A stretch of 7,081 nt of DNA from CAZMVU01 sp964569295 (lineage in GTDB: Bacteria; Hydrogenedentota; Hydrogenedentia; Hydrogenedentales; JAGMZX01): NCBI GenBank assembly GCA_964569295.1, contig CAZMVU010000235.1:1-7081 (forward strand). Reading direction: 5' to 3'. Position numbers and translations under genes: made by a program. This document shows positions 1 to 6,891 of this stretch, in pieces (the stretch's first letter is position 1; every line of letters starts with the position of its first letter). The notes under the pieces were generated by a model. It was not told the DNA's origin and ran no database searches. It saw only the letters and a list, made by a program, of their open reading frames with translations.

Positions 1-2101
1 CCGGTGGCGTGTCGTCAGCCACCGTCACCACACGCACCGCATCCGCCGTGTTGCCAGCCGCATCCGAGGCCGTGTAGGTCAATGTATACGTGCCCGGTGA
101 CGCACTATCTACCGTGCCCGCCACCGAAACCGTGTCGGTAACATCGCCATCGCATGTGTCGGTGGCCGAATACCCCGGCTCCTCATAGCCAGCCCCGCAC
201 GAAACTTCCACCGACGCCGCGCCGGCCAAACTAAGGACTGGCGCACGGGTATCGCGGACGCGTACGGTGCGTGTGGCCGTGGCTGTATTGCCCGAGGGAT
301 CGGACACACTGTAGGTGCGCGTGTAGCCGCCCGGCGTACTTGTGTCAATGTCTCCTGCCACCTCGACATCGCCCGTCAGGCCGCCCGCGCAACCATCCGA
401 CGCCGTGAACCCCGGTTCTGCATAGGCCGCACCGCATTCGACCACCACCGTCGCAGCGCCTGCCAGCGACAGCACTGGCACACCGGTATCGCGTACCTGA
501 ACCAAGCGTGTGTCCGTAGCCGTGTTACCGGCATCATCGGCGACATTATAGGTTATTGTGTAGTCACCGGGGGCCGCCATGTCGACGGATTCCTGAACCG
601 TTATCTCCGAGGTGAGATCCCCATCGCGATCGTCTGTGGCGATCGCGCCGGGGTCTGCAAAGGCATCACCGCAGGCCAGGACAAGCGGATTATCGCCCTG
701 CAAGGTCAGTACAGGCGGCGTAATGTCCGGCCGGGGAACGACCGCCAGAGCGACAATATTGCTCTCCCGCGTAACCGGTTGCCCATCATCCGTGCCGGTC
801 ACACGGACCCGATAGAAACCCGCATCGGCCTCGGTGAGGTTGGTCAGGGCCAATTCCCGCTCATTGGCGCCGGGAATGGGCACGAGCCCGCCCGCTTGTT
901 CGCCGAAGTACCAGGCGTATGTGGGCACACTCTCGCCCCCTTGCATGGACACGGAAAAGGTGTAGTCCTCGCCCGCGGTTCGCTCAGCGCCCTGCGGCTG
1001 GGTTGCGATGCCAAACGGCGCTGCCTCCACCGTAAGTAAAACGGACGCCGAAGTGCGGGTCCAAGTGGCATCGCAGACATACAGGGTGTAGAGGCCGCTG
1101 TCGCTTGGCAACGGGTACTCAAAGGCGAGCGCGGGCGTGGTCGCGGCACGGGAGCTTTCTTCGGTGTCGGGGTCGATCCGTTTCCAGTCGTAACCAATGG
1201 GCGTACCATCGCCGCCCACGACATCCGCTTCAAGGGTTGCCGGCATCCCCGCCGTGGTGGTGATATCCTCCGGCGGCACGGCGATGGCCAGCGGCGGCAG
1301 GGTTACCCCAAGGTCCATGAGCCACGCTTCCCGGTCGCCGTTGGCGGCGTCATACGCGGCTTCGTTCGTTTGCGAACCGCCGATTGTACCGGTGTCACCG
1401 AGCAGGTTGGGCTCGGTGGCATCCGGTGCATCGCCGTAACATTCGTAACGAGAGGCGACAAAGTTGTCGTTCACCGTGCTGCGCAGCGCATTCTTCGTTG
1501 GTCCTTCGGCAATCCCCGGAATGTCTCCGCTTTCGACTCCCTGCTCGATAAATATCTCGCCGAGCGTAATCAGTAATCCGCGGATAAAAGCCAGCGATTC
1601 CGCATCGCCAATCGTCATGTAGGCCGCCACGAGGTCCAGCAACGATGCCCCGAAATCCGGGTCGCCCGCATTGATTTCGTCGATGATGTTCACCGTGACG
1701 AAGACGATAGTGAGCGTGAGGTCGGGCCGCACCTTGGCGCGGTTGGCCGCGTAAGACGCGCGGATATCCTCTACGGTGCCCGCGTCGATTCCGGCGAGGG
1801 CCGACGCGGCGGGTTCCCCCGTAAGTATGGCACCCAACAGGGCGATGTGGTCATCGTCATTGAGGCCGTTCTGGCTGTTGTCTTCCCGAGCGAAAACCGC
1901 CGTGGGATCACCGGTGTTTTCCTGGGCGTACCGATCGAGCCACTCGGGAAAATCAGCCGCCAGGGAACCGTCCAGCCCCTCGAAAATAAAATCAATGCTG
2001 AATGGAAGTGCATAGGGGTCCGCCGGATCATCGACACATTGCGCTGAGACAGAAGCCCCTGCCCCAAAAACCAGAACGGCGGCCGCCAATAAATATCGCA
2101 T
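1..2101 (-). CDS. Secreted multidomain protein with Ig-like and DUF5011-type repeats (3' end missing)
   Basis: The frame is open for 700 codons from the ATG at 2101 to the left edge without a stop, so the C-terminus lies outside the window. Residues 1-20 are a Sec signal peptide: Arg2, a hydrophobic core, then ASVSA before Gln21, a signal peptidase I site (Cys22 follows Gln, so it is not a lipobox). Residues about 22-265 form an N-terminal region I do not recognise, rich in predicted helix. Two Ig-like domains follow, at about 270-358 (Trp306, then SDSGLY 333-338) and 360-456 (Trp397, then DAGFY 426-430), both I-set-like. From residue 459 come three tandem DUF5011/Cry22Aa-type Ig repeats and the start of a fourth. 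Such proteins are usually cell-surface or exported adhesion and scaffold proteins; the ligand here is unknown. The start is fixed by a strong Shine-Dalgarno sequence. The gene lies 89 bases after the phospholipase D-family gene on the same strand. Confidence 0.9.
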   Translation of the reverse strand, partial: MRYLLAAAVLVFGAGASVSAQCVDDPADPYALPFSIDFIFEGLDGSLAADFPEWLDRYAQENTGDPTAVFAREDNSQNGLNDDDHIALLGAILTGEPAASALAGIDAGTVEDIRASYAANRAKVRPDLTLTIVFVTVNIIDEINAGDPDFGASLLDLVAAYMTIGDAESLAFIRGLLITLGEIFIEQGVESGDIPGIAEGPTKNALRSTVNDNFVASRYECYGDAPDATEPNLLGDTGTIGGSQTNEAAYDAANGDREAWLMDLGVTLPPLAIAVPPEDITTTAGMPATLEADVVGGDGTPIGYDWKRIDPDTEESSRAATTPALAFEYPLPSDSGLYTLYVCDATWTRTSASVLLTVEAAPFGIATQPQGAERTAGEDYTFSVSMQGGESVPTYAWYFGEQAGGLVPIPGANERELALTNLTEADAGFYRVRVTGTDDGQPVTRESNIVALAVVPRPDITPPVLTLQGDNPLVLACGDAFADPGAIATDDRDGDLTSEITVQESVDMAAPGDYTITYNVADDAGNTATDTRLVQVRDTGVPVLSLAGAATVVVECGAAYAEPGFTASDGCAGGLTGDVEVAGDIDTSTPGGYTRTYSVSDPSGNTATATRTVRVRDTRAPVLSLAGAASVEVSCGAGYEEPGYSATDTCDGDVTDTVSVAGTVDSASPGTYTLTYTASDAAGNTADAVRVVTVADDTPP
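14..727 (-). repeat. Three tandem ~79-residue DUF5011-type Ig repeats
   Basis: The repeat units cover residues 459-537 (491-727), 538-616 (254-490) and 617-696 (14-253); a fourth begins at residue 697 and leaves the window. Each follows the pattern D-x-x-x-P-V-L-x-L-x-G, then V-x-C-G-x-x-Y/F-x-[DE]-P-G, a [TS]-D turn, a D-rich or G-rich turn with L/V-T, a Gly-Tyr-Thr strand, and [DS]-x-[AS]-GNTA before a V-R-D boundary. Units 2 and 3 are clearly similar at DNA level as well, which points to fairly recent duplication. These are domain-coding repeats inside the gene, not a mobile element. Confidence 0.88.
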
Positions 2102-2106
2102 GATGC

Positions 2107-2112
2107 CCTCCT
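2107..2112 (-). promoter_or_regulatory. Strong Shine-Dalgarno sequence of the secreted Ig-repeat gene
   Basis: On the minus strand AGGAGG lies inside a GGGAGGAGGG purine run, five bases before the ATG at 2101. It fixes the start of the secreted protein, directly ahead of its signal peptide. An upstream ATG at 2118-2116 overlaps the purine run and is out of frame, so it is not the start. Confidence 0.8.
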
Positions 2113-2190
2113 CCCATAGGTATTGCACGCTGTCAGGCCTTCCCAGCAAACACCGCAGGCAGCCGCTTACTTCCCGGCCAGAACCCCAAC

Positions 2191-3588
2191 TCAGATGAGC
2201 GGTGCGGCGAGCGCCGCCATGCCTTCCATCCATTCGCGCAGCAGGGCGGACTTCACCGCCTGCATCGGCTTGCACTGGGCCATAAGCGTTTCCATCCAAC
2301 CGGCGATCTGGCTTATCTCACTTTCCGTATAATGGAAAAGGGCGATCTCGAAATCAAGCAGCAGGCTGCGCATGTCGAGGTTCGGTGAACCCGTAATGCC
2401 CACGGCATTGTCGAATAGCAGTACCTTGGCATGCACCATACCCTTCGGGTACAGATACACCACGGCGCCGGCGGCCATAAGTTCACGCACAGCGACACCG
2501 CGGGCAAGATCGGCGATGCGGTGGTTGGACTTCTCCGGCATGATGACACGCACATCGCGCCCCATGCGCGCCTGTAAGGCCAGCAACTTCAACATGGACT
2601 CATCGGGTACGAAGTAGGGCGTGACCAGCCAAATGCGGTCACTCACATCCATGGAGGCGGTGAGAAGGGCGTCCGACAGGGCGTCATCGGGCACATCGGG
2701 ACCGCTGGGCGCTACCTGCACCTGGGCATGACCGGCTTGGACATCCCACGGCGCGCGCTGTTCTTCGGGTACCACTTCCCCCGTAGTGAAATGCCAGTCA
2801 TTAACGAATACATTGTCGATATCCGCCACCGACGGCCCCGCCACAAAGACGGCGGAATCGATAAAGCGCGCGGGATCACGCCGGGGCCCCATGAAGCGGT
2901 AATCAAGGTTCATACCGCCTACCATGGCCTCGCGGCCGTCGACCACGACTATCTTGCGGTGATTGCGCAGGTTGGCGGACCAGCGCCGGCGCAACGGCAA
3001 TACCGGCAAGAACCAGCCTACCTGCCCGCCGGCGCGCTGCAGGGGGCGCAGGGAACGCCGCCTGGTGTAGAAGCAACCGAGGGAGTCGAGCAGCAGCCGT
3101 ATGGCCACCCCTTCCGACGCCTTGCGCGTGAGCAACTCGAGAATGGCGCGGCCCACCTCTTTGCGGCCGAGGATGAAGGTCGTGATGTGAATGGTGTGTT
3201 CTGCGCGATCCAGGATGGTCATGAGTTGCGCGTAGGCGGTCTCGCCATTGAAATGCAGGTCCACGCGGTTGCCATCCCGCGGCGCCGGCAGTCCCAGGCC
3301 GGTAAGCACCCGCTTGGTTTCGTACGCGGTGCCTTCTCCCGGCACACTTTCACCCGGCTGACCGGCGTAAAGCGGCGACTTACTCGCCATCTGACGCAGC
3401 ATCTTGCGGCCGCCGAAGATGAGGTACAAGGGCACGCCCAAATAGGGAATGAGCACAATCGCCAGCAGCCATGCCATGGCCCCACCCCGGCGCTGGTATC
3501 CCCGCGAAACGCGCAACAACAGCGTGGCTGCCAGTATGAAGACGAGCACAGTAAGGCTATGCTCGATTACAAGGCGTGCGATGTCGAT
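2191..3588 (-). CDS. cls: Cardiolipin synthase (ClsA-type, phospholipase D superfamily)
   Basis: Bacterial cardiolipin synthases of this family join two phosphatidylglycerol molecules into cardiolipin plus glycerol at the inner membrane. Counted from the ATC at 3588, the protein has 465 residues, close to E. coli ClsA (486). Two N-terminal membrane segments lie at about 12-27 and 37-60; the second has the typical AWLLAIVLIPYLGVPLYL character. Both catalytic HKD motifs are intact: HRKIVVVD (His210, Lys212, Asp217), followed by the family's GGMN, and HAKVLLFD (His386, Lys388, Asp393), followed by GSPNLDMRS. The stop is TGA. The start is unusual: no ATG, GTG or TTG lies in frame at a sensible distance from the good AAGGAG at 3596-3601, while ATC sits seven bases after it. 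Alternatives are a TTG at 3690, which adds 34 residues unlike the family and lacks a Shine-Dalgarno sequence, and a GTG at 3549, which would begin inside membrane segment 1. The function is well supported; the exact start is not. Confidence 0.92.
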   Translation of the reverse strand: MDIARLVIEHSLTVLVFILAATLLLRVSRGYQRRGGAMAWLLAIVLIPYLGVPLYLIFGGRKMLRQMASKSPLYAGQPGESVPGEGTAYETKRVLTGLGLPAPRDGNRVDLHFNGETAYAQLMTILDRAEHTIHITTFILGRKEVGRAILELLTRKASEGVAIRLLLDSLGCFYTRRRSLRPLQRAGGQVGWFLPVLPLRRRWSANLRNHRKIVVVDGREAMVGGMNLDYRFMGPRRDPARFIDSAVFVAGPSVADIDNVFVNDWHFTTGEVVPEEQRAPWDVQAGHAQVQVAPSGPDVPDDALSDALLTASMDVSDRIWLVTPYFVPDESMLKLLALQARMGRDVRVIMPEKSNHRIADLARGVAVRELMAAGAVVYLYPKGMVHAKVLLFDNAVGITGSPNLDMRSLLLDFEIALFHYTESEISQIAGWMETLMAQCKPMQAVKSALLREWMEGMAALAAPLI

Positions 3589-3595
3589 GTTGCAA

Positions 3596-3601
3596 CTCCT
3601 T
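3596..3601 (-). promoter_or_regulatory. Shine-Dalgarno sequence supporting an ATC start of cls
   Basis: AAGGAG on the minus strand lies seven bases (TTGCAAC) before an in-frame ATC at 3588-3586. The TTG in that spacer is out of frame and too close to be used. No other good Shine-Dalgarno sequence precedes an in-frame start of this gene, so the site decides the start call. Confidence 0.6.
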
Positions 3602-3623
3602 TCCGGCGGGCAAACCCGCCGGA
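3602..3623 (-). promoter_or_regulatory. Perfect 9-bp hairpin abutting the cls ribosome binding site
   Basis: The minus strand reads TCCGGCGGG, loop TTTG, CCCGCCGGA: nine uninterrupted base pairs with a four-base loop. The Shine-Dalgarno AAGGAG starts at the very next base. There is no T-run after the stem, so it does not look like an ordinary intrinsic terminator. It may modulate ribosome access to cls or mark a processed 5' end. The structure is seen directly; the role is inferred. Confidence 0.55.
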
Positions 3624-3703
3624 TGATACGACGGCAGAACGCAGCGGTTCCAGTCGAGGTTTGGGTTGTCCACCACTTGGAGTCCGGCAAGAAATTCCGG
3701 TCG

Positions 3704-3721
3704 CAGGCAGGCCGCTGCCTG
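3704..3721 (-). terminator. Short hairpin right after the propeller gene (possible weak terminator)
   Basis: The minus strand reads CAGGCAG, loop CGGC, CTGCCTG: a perfect 7-bp stem beginning two bases after the TGA of the propeller gene. It lacks the T-tract of a classical Rho-independent terminator, so it may only stabilise the 3' end or attenuate read-through into cls. Its right-hand part overlaps the 15-base motif that recurs with one base missing at 2154-2167. Confidence 0.3.
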
Positions 3722-3723
3722 AT

Positions 3724-6700
3724 TCAGTCATCAGCATTCACTGTGCTTGTCAGCGGCAAGATATCGATCGGGTAAGCATCGAGCATAACGGCGGCGCGGA
3801 GGTTTTCCGGAAGCGCGGCGCCGCGGGGCAAGGTAAGGCTGACCATCGCCAGGTTCCCCCGTCCATCGTGGGTACTACGCAACAGCTTGTTGTAATCGAG
3901 TTGCACCGCCTCCGCACGGCCCGCACGCAACAAAACAATGCCCGCCCGGTGCGCCGTAATGGGGAACGGGGCGCTCGAGGCGCGCTCGAAGGTCACAATG
4001 ACATGGCCGGGGGCCGCGTGGGTGGGCGCGCGGTAGTCCACCTGCTGCACAGCGATGTCTTCGGGTCGGCGATTGGCATCGCCCCGTCCTGCATAGTCGC
4101 GGGTGACGTAGGTGCCCATGACAAGCAGCCGCTCCCACACGTTGTTCACGAGCCCCGCCATGATGAGCAACGGTCCATAAGTGGGTATGCGCAGCGCAGA
4201 CGAATAGCCGTAGATATGCGCCCCGGCGCGCACGCGGCCATTCGGCATGAGGCGCCCGCGCAATTCCAGGTGCTCGATGGGCACGTCGAACCCGGTGACG
4301 CTCACGGTGACGTCACTGGCGCAGGCCATGAAATCATTGCCCCGGTAACGGCCGTTGTAGGCGTAGGAGAACTCGCTCTCGACGCCGCCCTTCTGCACCT
4401 GGTCCGGCACAAGGTTCCCTTCACCGTCGTACTGCGCGCCGATGGTCCACAGCACGAACCGGCCTGTACCCTCTTCCCCCGGCGGGTCCATGTCCACAAG
4501 CCCTTGGATTTGTTCGATATAGTCGAAGCCGATCTGGTTCAGGCTGGGCATCATGGTGGGAATGGGCAAGGCCAGGCGCGTGAACTCGAGCGCGGGCACG
4601 CAGCCTTCGGGCGCCGTTAGCGGCAAACGCGGCTGCGACGGCGGCGACACGCGGAACCGCAGCGTCTTCTCGAACCGCCCCCCCAGCTTGCCGCCGAAAT
4701 CCAGGTTACCGATGTACAAGCGGTCGACGCGGTAGGCGCCGCGGATGCGTACGGTGTACTCCGTGCCGGGCGCCAGGAAGTCCTCGGGGATGACATGCAG
4801 ATAATCGCCCCCCGCCGACGGCTCCCAAGTAAAGGGGAACGGCGGGTCGGCGTTGATTTCCACGGTGTCCGGATCGATATGCGCATCACGCGTCTCGCCG
4901 TCTTCACGCACGACAAGGCGAAACGTAAGTAGCGGCGCGGCGGGCAGGGTGTGCGGATCTTCGCGTAACGTATTACCGGCGGCGTTCACATAATAGAGCG
5001 CCCTTTGATCATCCGGCCAAGCCTCGCCGGGGTCCGTTTCACAGCGGTGCGCATTGATCCAGCTTCGCCAGCTTTTATCATCACGCTCGATGCAATAGTC
5101 ATAGGGCACATAGCACAGGCAGCCATGCTCACCGCCGATGTATATCCCCGTATGCCCGAGGGCCGGCGAACCGTTGAGATCGTTACGTTCGCGTAATTCG
5201 CGAGAAAGGCGCGTCGTATCGAAGGACCACCGCCGGCTGCCGTCTTCCGTGTTCAGCGCGTACAACCGGCCATTGCCGCAGCCAAAGTACACGATCGCGC
5301 CGGGCACGCCGTCCGGACCGGCGCCGAGCGCTGGCGACGAGCGGATGGGCGCGCCGGTGTCGTACTTCCAGCGCAGCGAGCCATCAGGGGCGAGGGCGTA
5401 GCAATGGCCGTCGGTCGAGCCGAAGTAGATGGCATCCGTCGCGCCTTTGGCATTCTCGCCCAGCGCCGGCGAGGTGTATACGTGGTCACCGGTCTTGAAC
5501 CGCCACTTGGGCCAGGGAGAATCCGGCGCGAAAGCGTAGAGGTGACTGTCGAACGAGCCGATGTACACCGTACCATCACTGCCAATGGCGGCAGAAGACG
5601 CGATGAACCCGATCGTCCGTTTCGACCATCGCGGTTCGCCGTCCGGCGCGACGGCATGGACCCGGCCATCGCACGATCCCCAGAAGATCGCGCCATCGTC
5701 GGCGATGGCGGCGGCGGACCAATTGTTATTGCCGGTCGGGAGAATCCAGCGCAGGCCGCCGTCGGGATGCAAGGCGTAATAGTTCCAGTTCGTGTTGCCC
5801 GCATAGATGGCGCCGTCAAACCCCAATTGCACACTGCCTTCGAACCAGTTGTTGTAACCTTCGCCCGGGTGCTGCGCCGAATCGAAGGTCCAGAGTACAC
5901 GATCGCGCGCGTTCCCCATGCCTTCGTCTATCCGGAGGTGATACAACCGGCCGTCACCGGAGCCAAAAGTCGCCGCGGGAATGCCCGTCTCCCTATCGGG
6001 CGCGTGCAGAATGGCCGCACTGTCAATCAGTTCCTCGGTCTGAAACCGCCACTTGGGGACGCCGTTCGGCGCCACGGCGTAGAAGTAATGGTCTGCCGAT
6101 CCCACATAGATGGTGTCATCGCCGCCTATGACCGGCGTCGAAAAGATGCCCTTGCCCGTTTTGAACGCCCAAGGATGATCGCCATGGTACACGGCGGGCA
6201 ACGGACTGCGCCCGGTATTGCGGCGGTCGCGGCGAAAGCTCGGCCAGGGCGAATCCGGTGCGACAGGAACTTCGTAGCCGTAGGGTTCACTCGGCAGTTC
6301 GGGTTCCGGGACCACGAGGGGATACGCGTTCGAAGGCCATTCCCAAAGGTAGGAAGTCTGAATGACTTGCACATGCCCGCCAGAGGCCACATCATCCGGC
6401 AGACGCACCTCGATGCGCGTGTCGCTCCAGGAAACGACACTGTTGAATACATCCACCGGTTCGCCCTTTTGCCGGTGCAACACATAGCCCATGCCCTGCT
6501 CGGGCCGGAAGTTGCGCCCGGTAATGACCAAGGTGTCGCCGGGCGCCGTGGCCGGCAGATCGGCGATCACGATACGCAGCCGCTGGTAGGCTCCCAACAA
6601 TACCGCCACCACAAGCAAGATGATCCAGAGCCACTTACTACGAAACACACGCCGCAACACCACCGCCATCAAATGCCGGCCGGGCGGTGACTCAATTAGT

Positions 6701-6738
6701 GGCAGGCGCGCCTTTTTCCCTGTGGCTGCCGTCCGCAT
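3724..6738 (-). CDS. Membrane-anchored PQQ-like beta-propeller protein with IPT/TIG and SbsA-like domains
   Basis: This is a 1004-residue protein. A basic N-terminal tail (residues 1-35, many Arg/Lys) precedes one membrane segment (36-50, LWIILLVVAVLLGAY), so the rest should lie outside the cytoplasm. Residues about 55-143 resemble an IPT/TIG Ig fold (GDTLVITGRNF at 67-77). A linker SPWPSFRRDRRNTGRSP (163-179), typical of PQQ-like propeller proteins, leads into eight propeller blades at 189-550. Residues about 600-697 look like an SbsA/Big_5-type Ig domain (IDPDTVEI, then a PGTEYTVRI strand). Residues 698-1004 match nothing I recognise. The propeller resembles BamB-like and dehydrogenase-like folds, but I see no catalytic or cofactor-binding signature, so a scaffolding or binding role is likelier than enzyme activity. 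AGAGGA four bases upstream supports the ATG at 6738; the ATG at codon 24 lacks a Shine-Dalgarno sequence. A predicted promoter lies about 50 bases upstream. Confidence 0.92.
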   Translation of the reverse strand: MRTAATGKKARLPLIESPPGRHLMAVVLRRVFRSKWLWIILLVVAVLLGAYQRLRIVIADLPATAPGDTLVITGRNFRPEQGMGYVLHRQKGEPVDVFNSVVSWSDTRIEVRLPDDVASGGHVQVIQTSYLWEWPSNAYPLVVPEPELPSEPYGYEVPVAPDSPWPSFRRDRRNTGRSPLPAVYHGDHPWAFKTGKGIFSTPVIGGDDTIYVGSADHYFYAVAPNGVPKWRFQTEELIDSAAILHAPDRETGIPAATFGSGDGRLYHLRIDEGMGNARDRVLWTFDSAQHPGEGYNNWFEGSVQLGFDGAIYAGNTNWNYYALHPDGGLRWILPTGNNNWSAAAIADDGAIFWGSCDGRVHAVAPDGEPRWSKRTIGFIASSAAIGSDGTVYIGSFDSHLYAFAPDSPWPKWRFKTGDHVYTSPALGENAKGATDAIYFGSTDGHCYALAPDGSLRWKYDTGAPIRSSPALGAGPDGVPGAIVYFGCGNGRLYALNTEDGSRRWSFDTTRLSRELRERNDLNGSPALGHTGIYIGGEHGCLCYVPYDYCIERDDKSWRSWINAHRCETDPGEAWPDDQRALYYVNAAGNTLREDPHTLPAAPLLTFRLVVREDGETRDAHIDPDTVEINADPPFPFTWEPSAGGDYLHVIPEDFLAPGTEYTVRIRGAYRVDRLYIGNLDFGGKLGGRFEKTLRFRVSPPSQPRLPLTAPEGCVPALEFTRLALPIPTMMPSLNQIGFDYIEQIQGLVDMDPPGEEGTGRFVLWTIGAQYDGEGNLVPDQVQKGGVESEFSYAYNGRYRGNDFMACASDVTVSVTGFDVPIEHLELRGRLMPNGRVRAGAHIYGYSSALRIPTYGPLLIMAGLVNNVWERLLVMGTYVTRDYAGRGDANRRPEDIAVQQVDYRAPTHAAPGHVIVTFERASSAPFPITAHRAGIVLLRAGRAEAVQLDYNKLLRSTHDGRGNLAMVSLTLPRGAALPENLRAAVMLDAYPIDILPLTSTVNADD
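5089..6174 (-). repeat. Eight PQQ-like propeller blades
   Basis: Inside the 1004-residue protein, residues 189-550 divide into eight units with the pattern W-x-x-x-T-G, then S-[SA]-[PA]-A-[LI]-G, D-[GA]-x-[IV]-Y-x-G-S-x-D-x-x-x-Y-A-x-x-P-D-G-x-x-[RK]-W. The units begin near residues 189, 230, 282, 331, 371, 412, 457 and 504. Most are 40-50 residues long, and the second, third and eighth are the most divergent or carry insertions. Eight blades is the number expected for a closed PQQ-like propeller such as BamB. Confidence 0.8.
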
Positions 6739-6742
6739 GGTG

Positions 6743-6748
6743 TCCTCT
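6743..6748 (-). promoter_or_regulatory. Shine-Dalgarno sequence of the propeller gene
   Basis: AGAGGA on the minus strand lies four bases (CACC) before the ATG at 6738. It favours this start over the in-frame ATG at 6669, which has no purine-rich site before it. Confidence 0.6.
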
Positions 6749-6789
6749 AGGGTGCCCCTGTTTGCCTAGTCATCACGGCGACCCGCTGC

Positions 6790-6818
6790 ATTAAAGCACG
6801 CAGTGCGGCGAATCGCAA
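6790..6818 (-). promoter_or_regulatory. Predicted sigma70-type promoter for the propeller gene
   Basis: On the minus strand a -35 element TTGCGA (6818-6813; 4 of 6 consensus bases) is separated by exactly 17 bases from a -10 element TTTAAT (6795-6790; 5 of 6). A TG one base upstream of the -10 makes it an extended -10. Transcription would start near 6783, giving a leader of about 45 bases before the ATG at 6738. It is the best promoter-like sequence I found in the window and could serve all three downstream genes. Confidence 0.55.
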
Positions 6819-6891
6819 GCGGTATGGCAGAACACTGGCCACACGTCTGTGAAAATGGCGGGCATCCACAACATGCCGAACGAACGTACGC

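Noticed and set aside
2102..2190. Separate promoter or terminator between cls and the secreted Ig-repeat gene
   Set aside because: A CTGACA resembling a -35 has no -10 at the right distance because the Shine-Dalgarno sequence falls there. No strong hairpin with a T-run is present.
3623..3628. TATCAT (minus strand) as a -10 box for cls
   Set aside because: It matches 5 of 6 consensus bases, but no acceptable -35 lies 16-18 bases upstream and the transcript would begin inside the hairpin stem.
3589..3690. N-terminal extension of cls from the TTG at 3690
   Set aside because: No Shine-Dalgarno sequence precedes it, the added 34 residues do not resemble cardiolipin synthases, and the extension would translate through the 9-bp hairpin and the AAGGAG site.
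2728..4620. 630-codon open frame on the plus strand, antisense to the end of the propeller gene and most of cls
   Set aside because: It lies opposite two genes with clear protein families and crosses their intergenic gap. Its translation is low-complexity, rich in Arg, His, Gly and Ala with no domain, as expected of an antisense shadow in GC-rich DNA.
5404..6690. 428-codon open frame on the plus strand, antisense to the propeller region
   Set aside because: It mirrors the repetitive propeller coding sequence and its translation is Arg/Gly/Val-rich with no recognisable domain. The minus-strand frame is clearly the real gene.
6861..6877. Small inverted repeat GGCAT, seven-base loop, ATGCC
   Set aside because: Five base pairs with a seven-base loop is expected by chance in a GC-rich intergenic region and has no supporting context.
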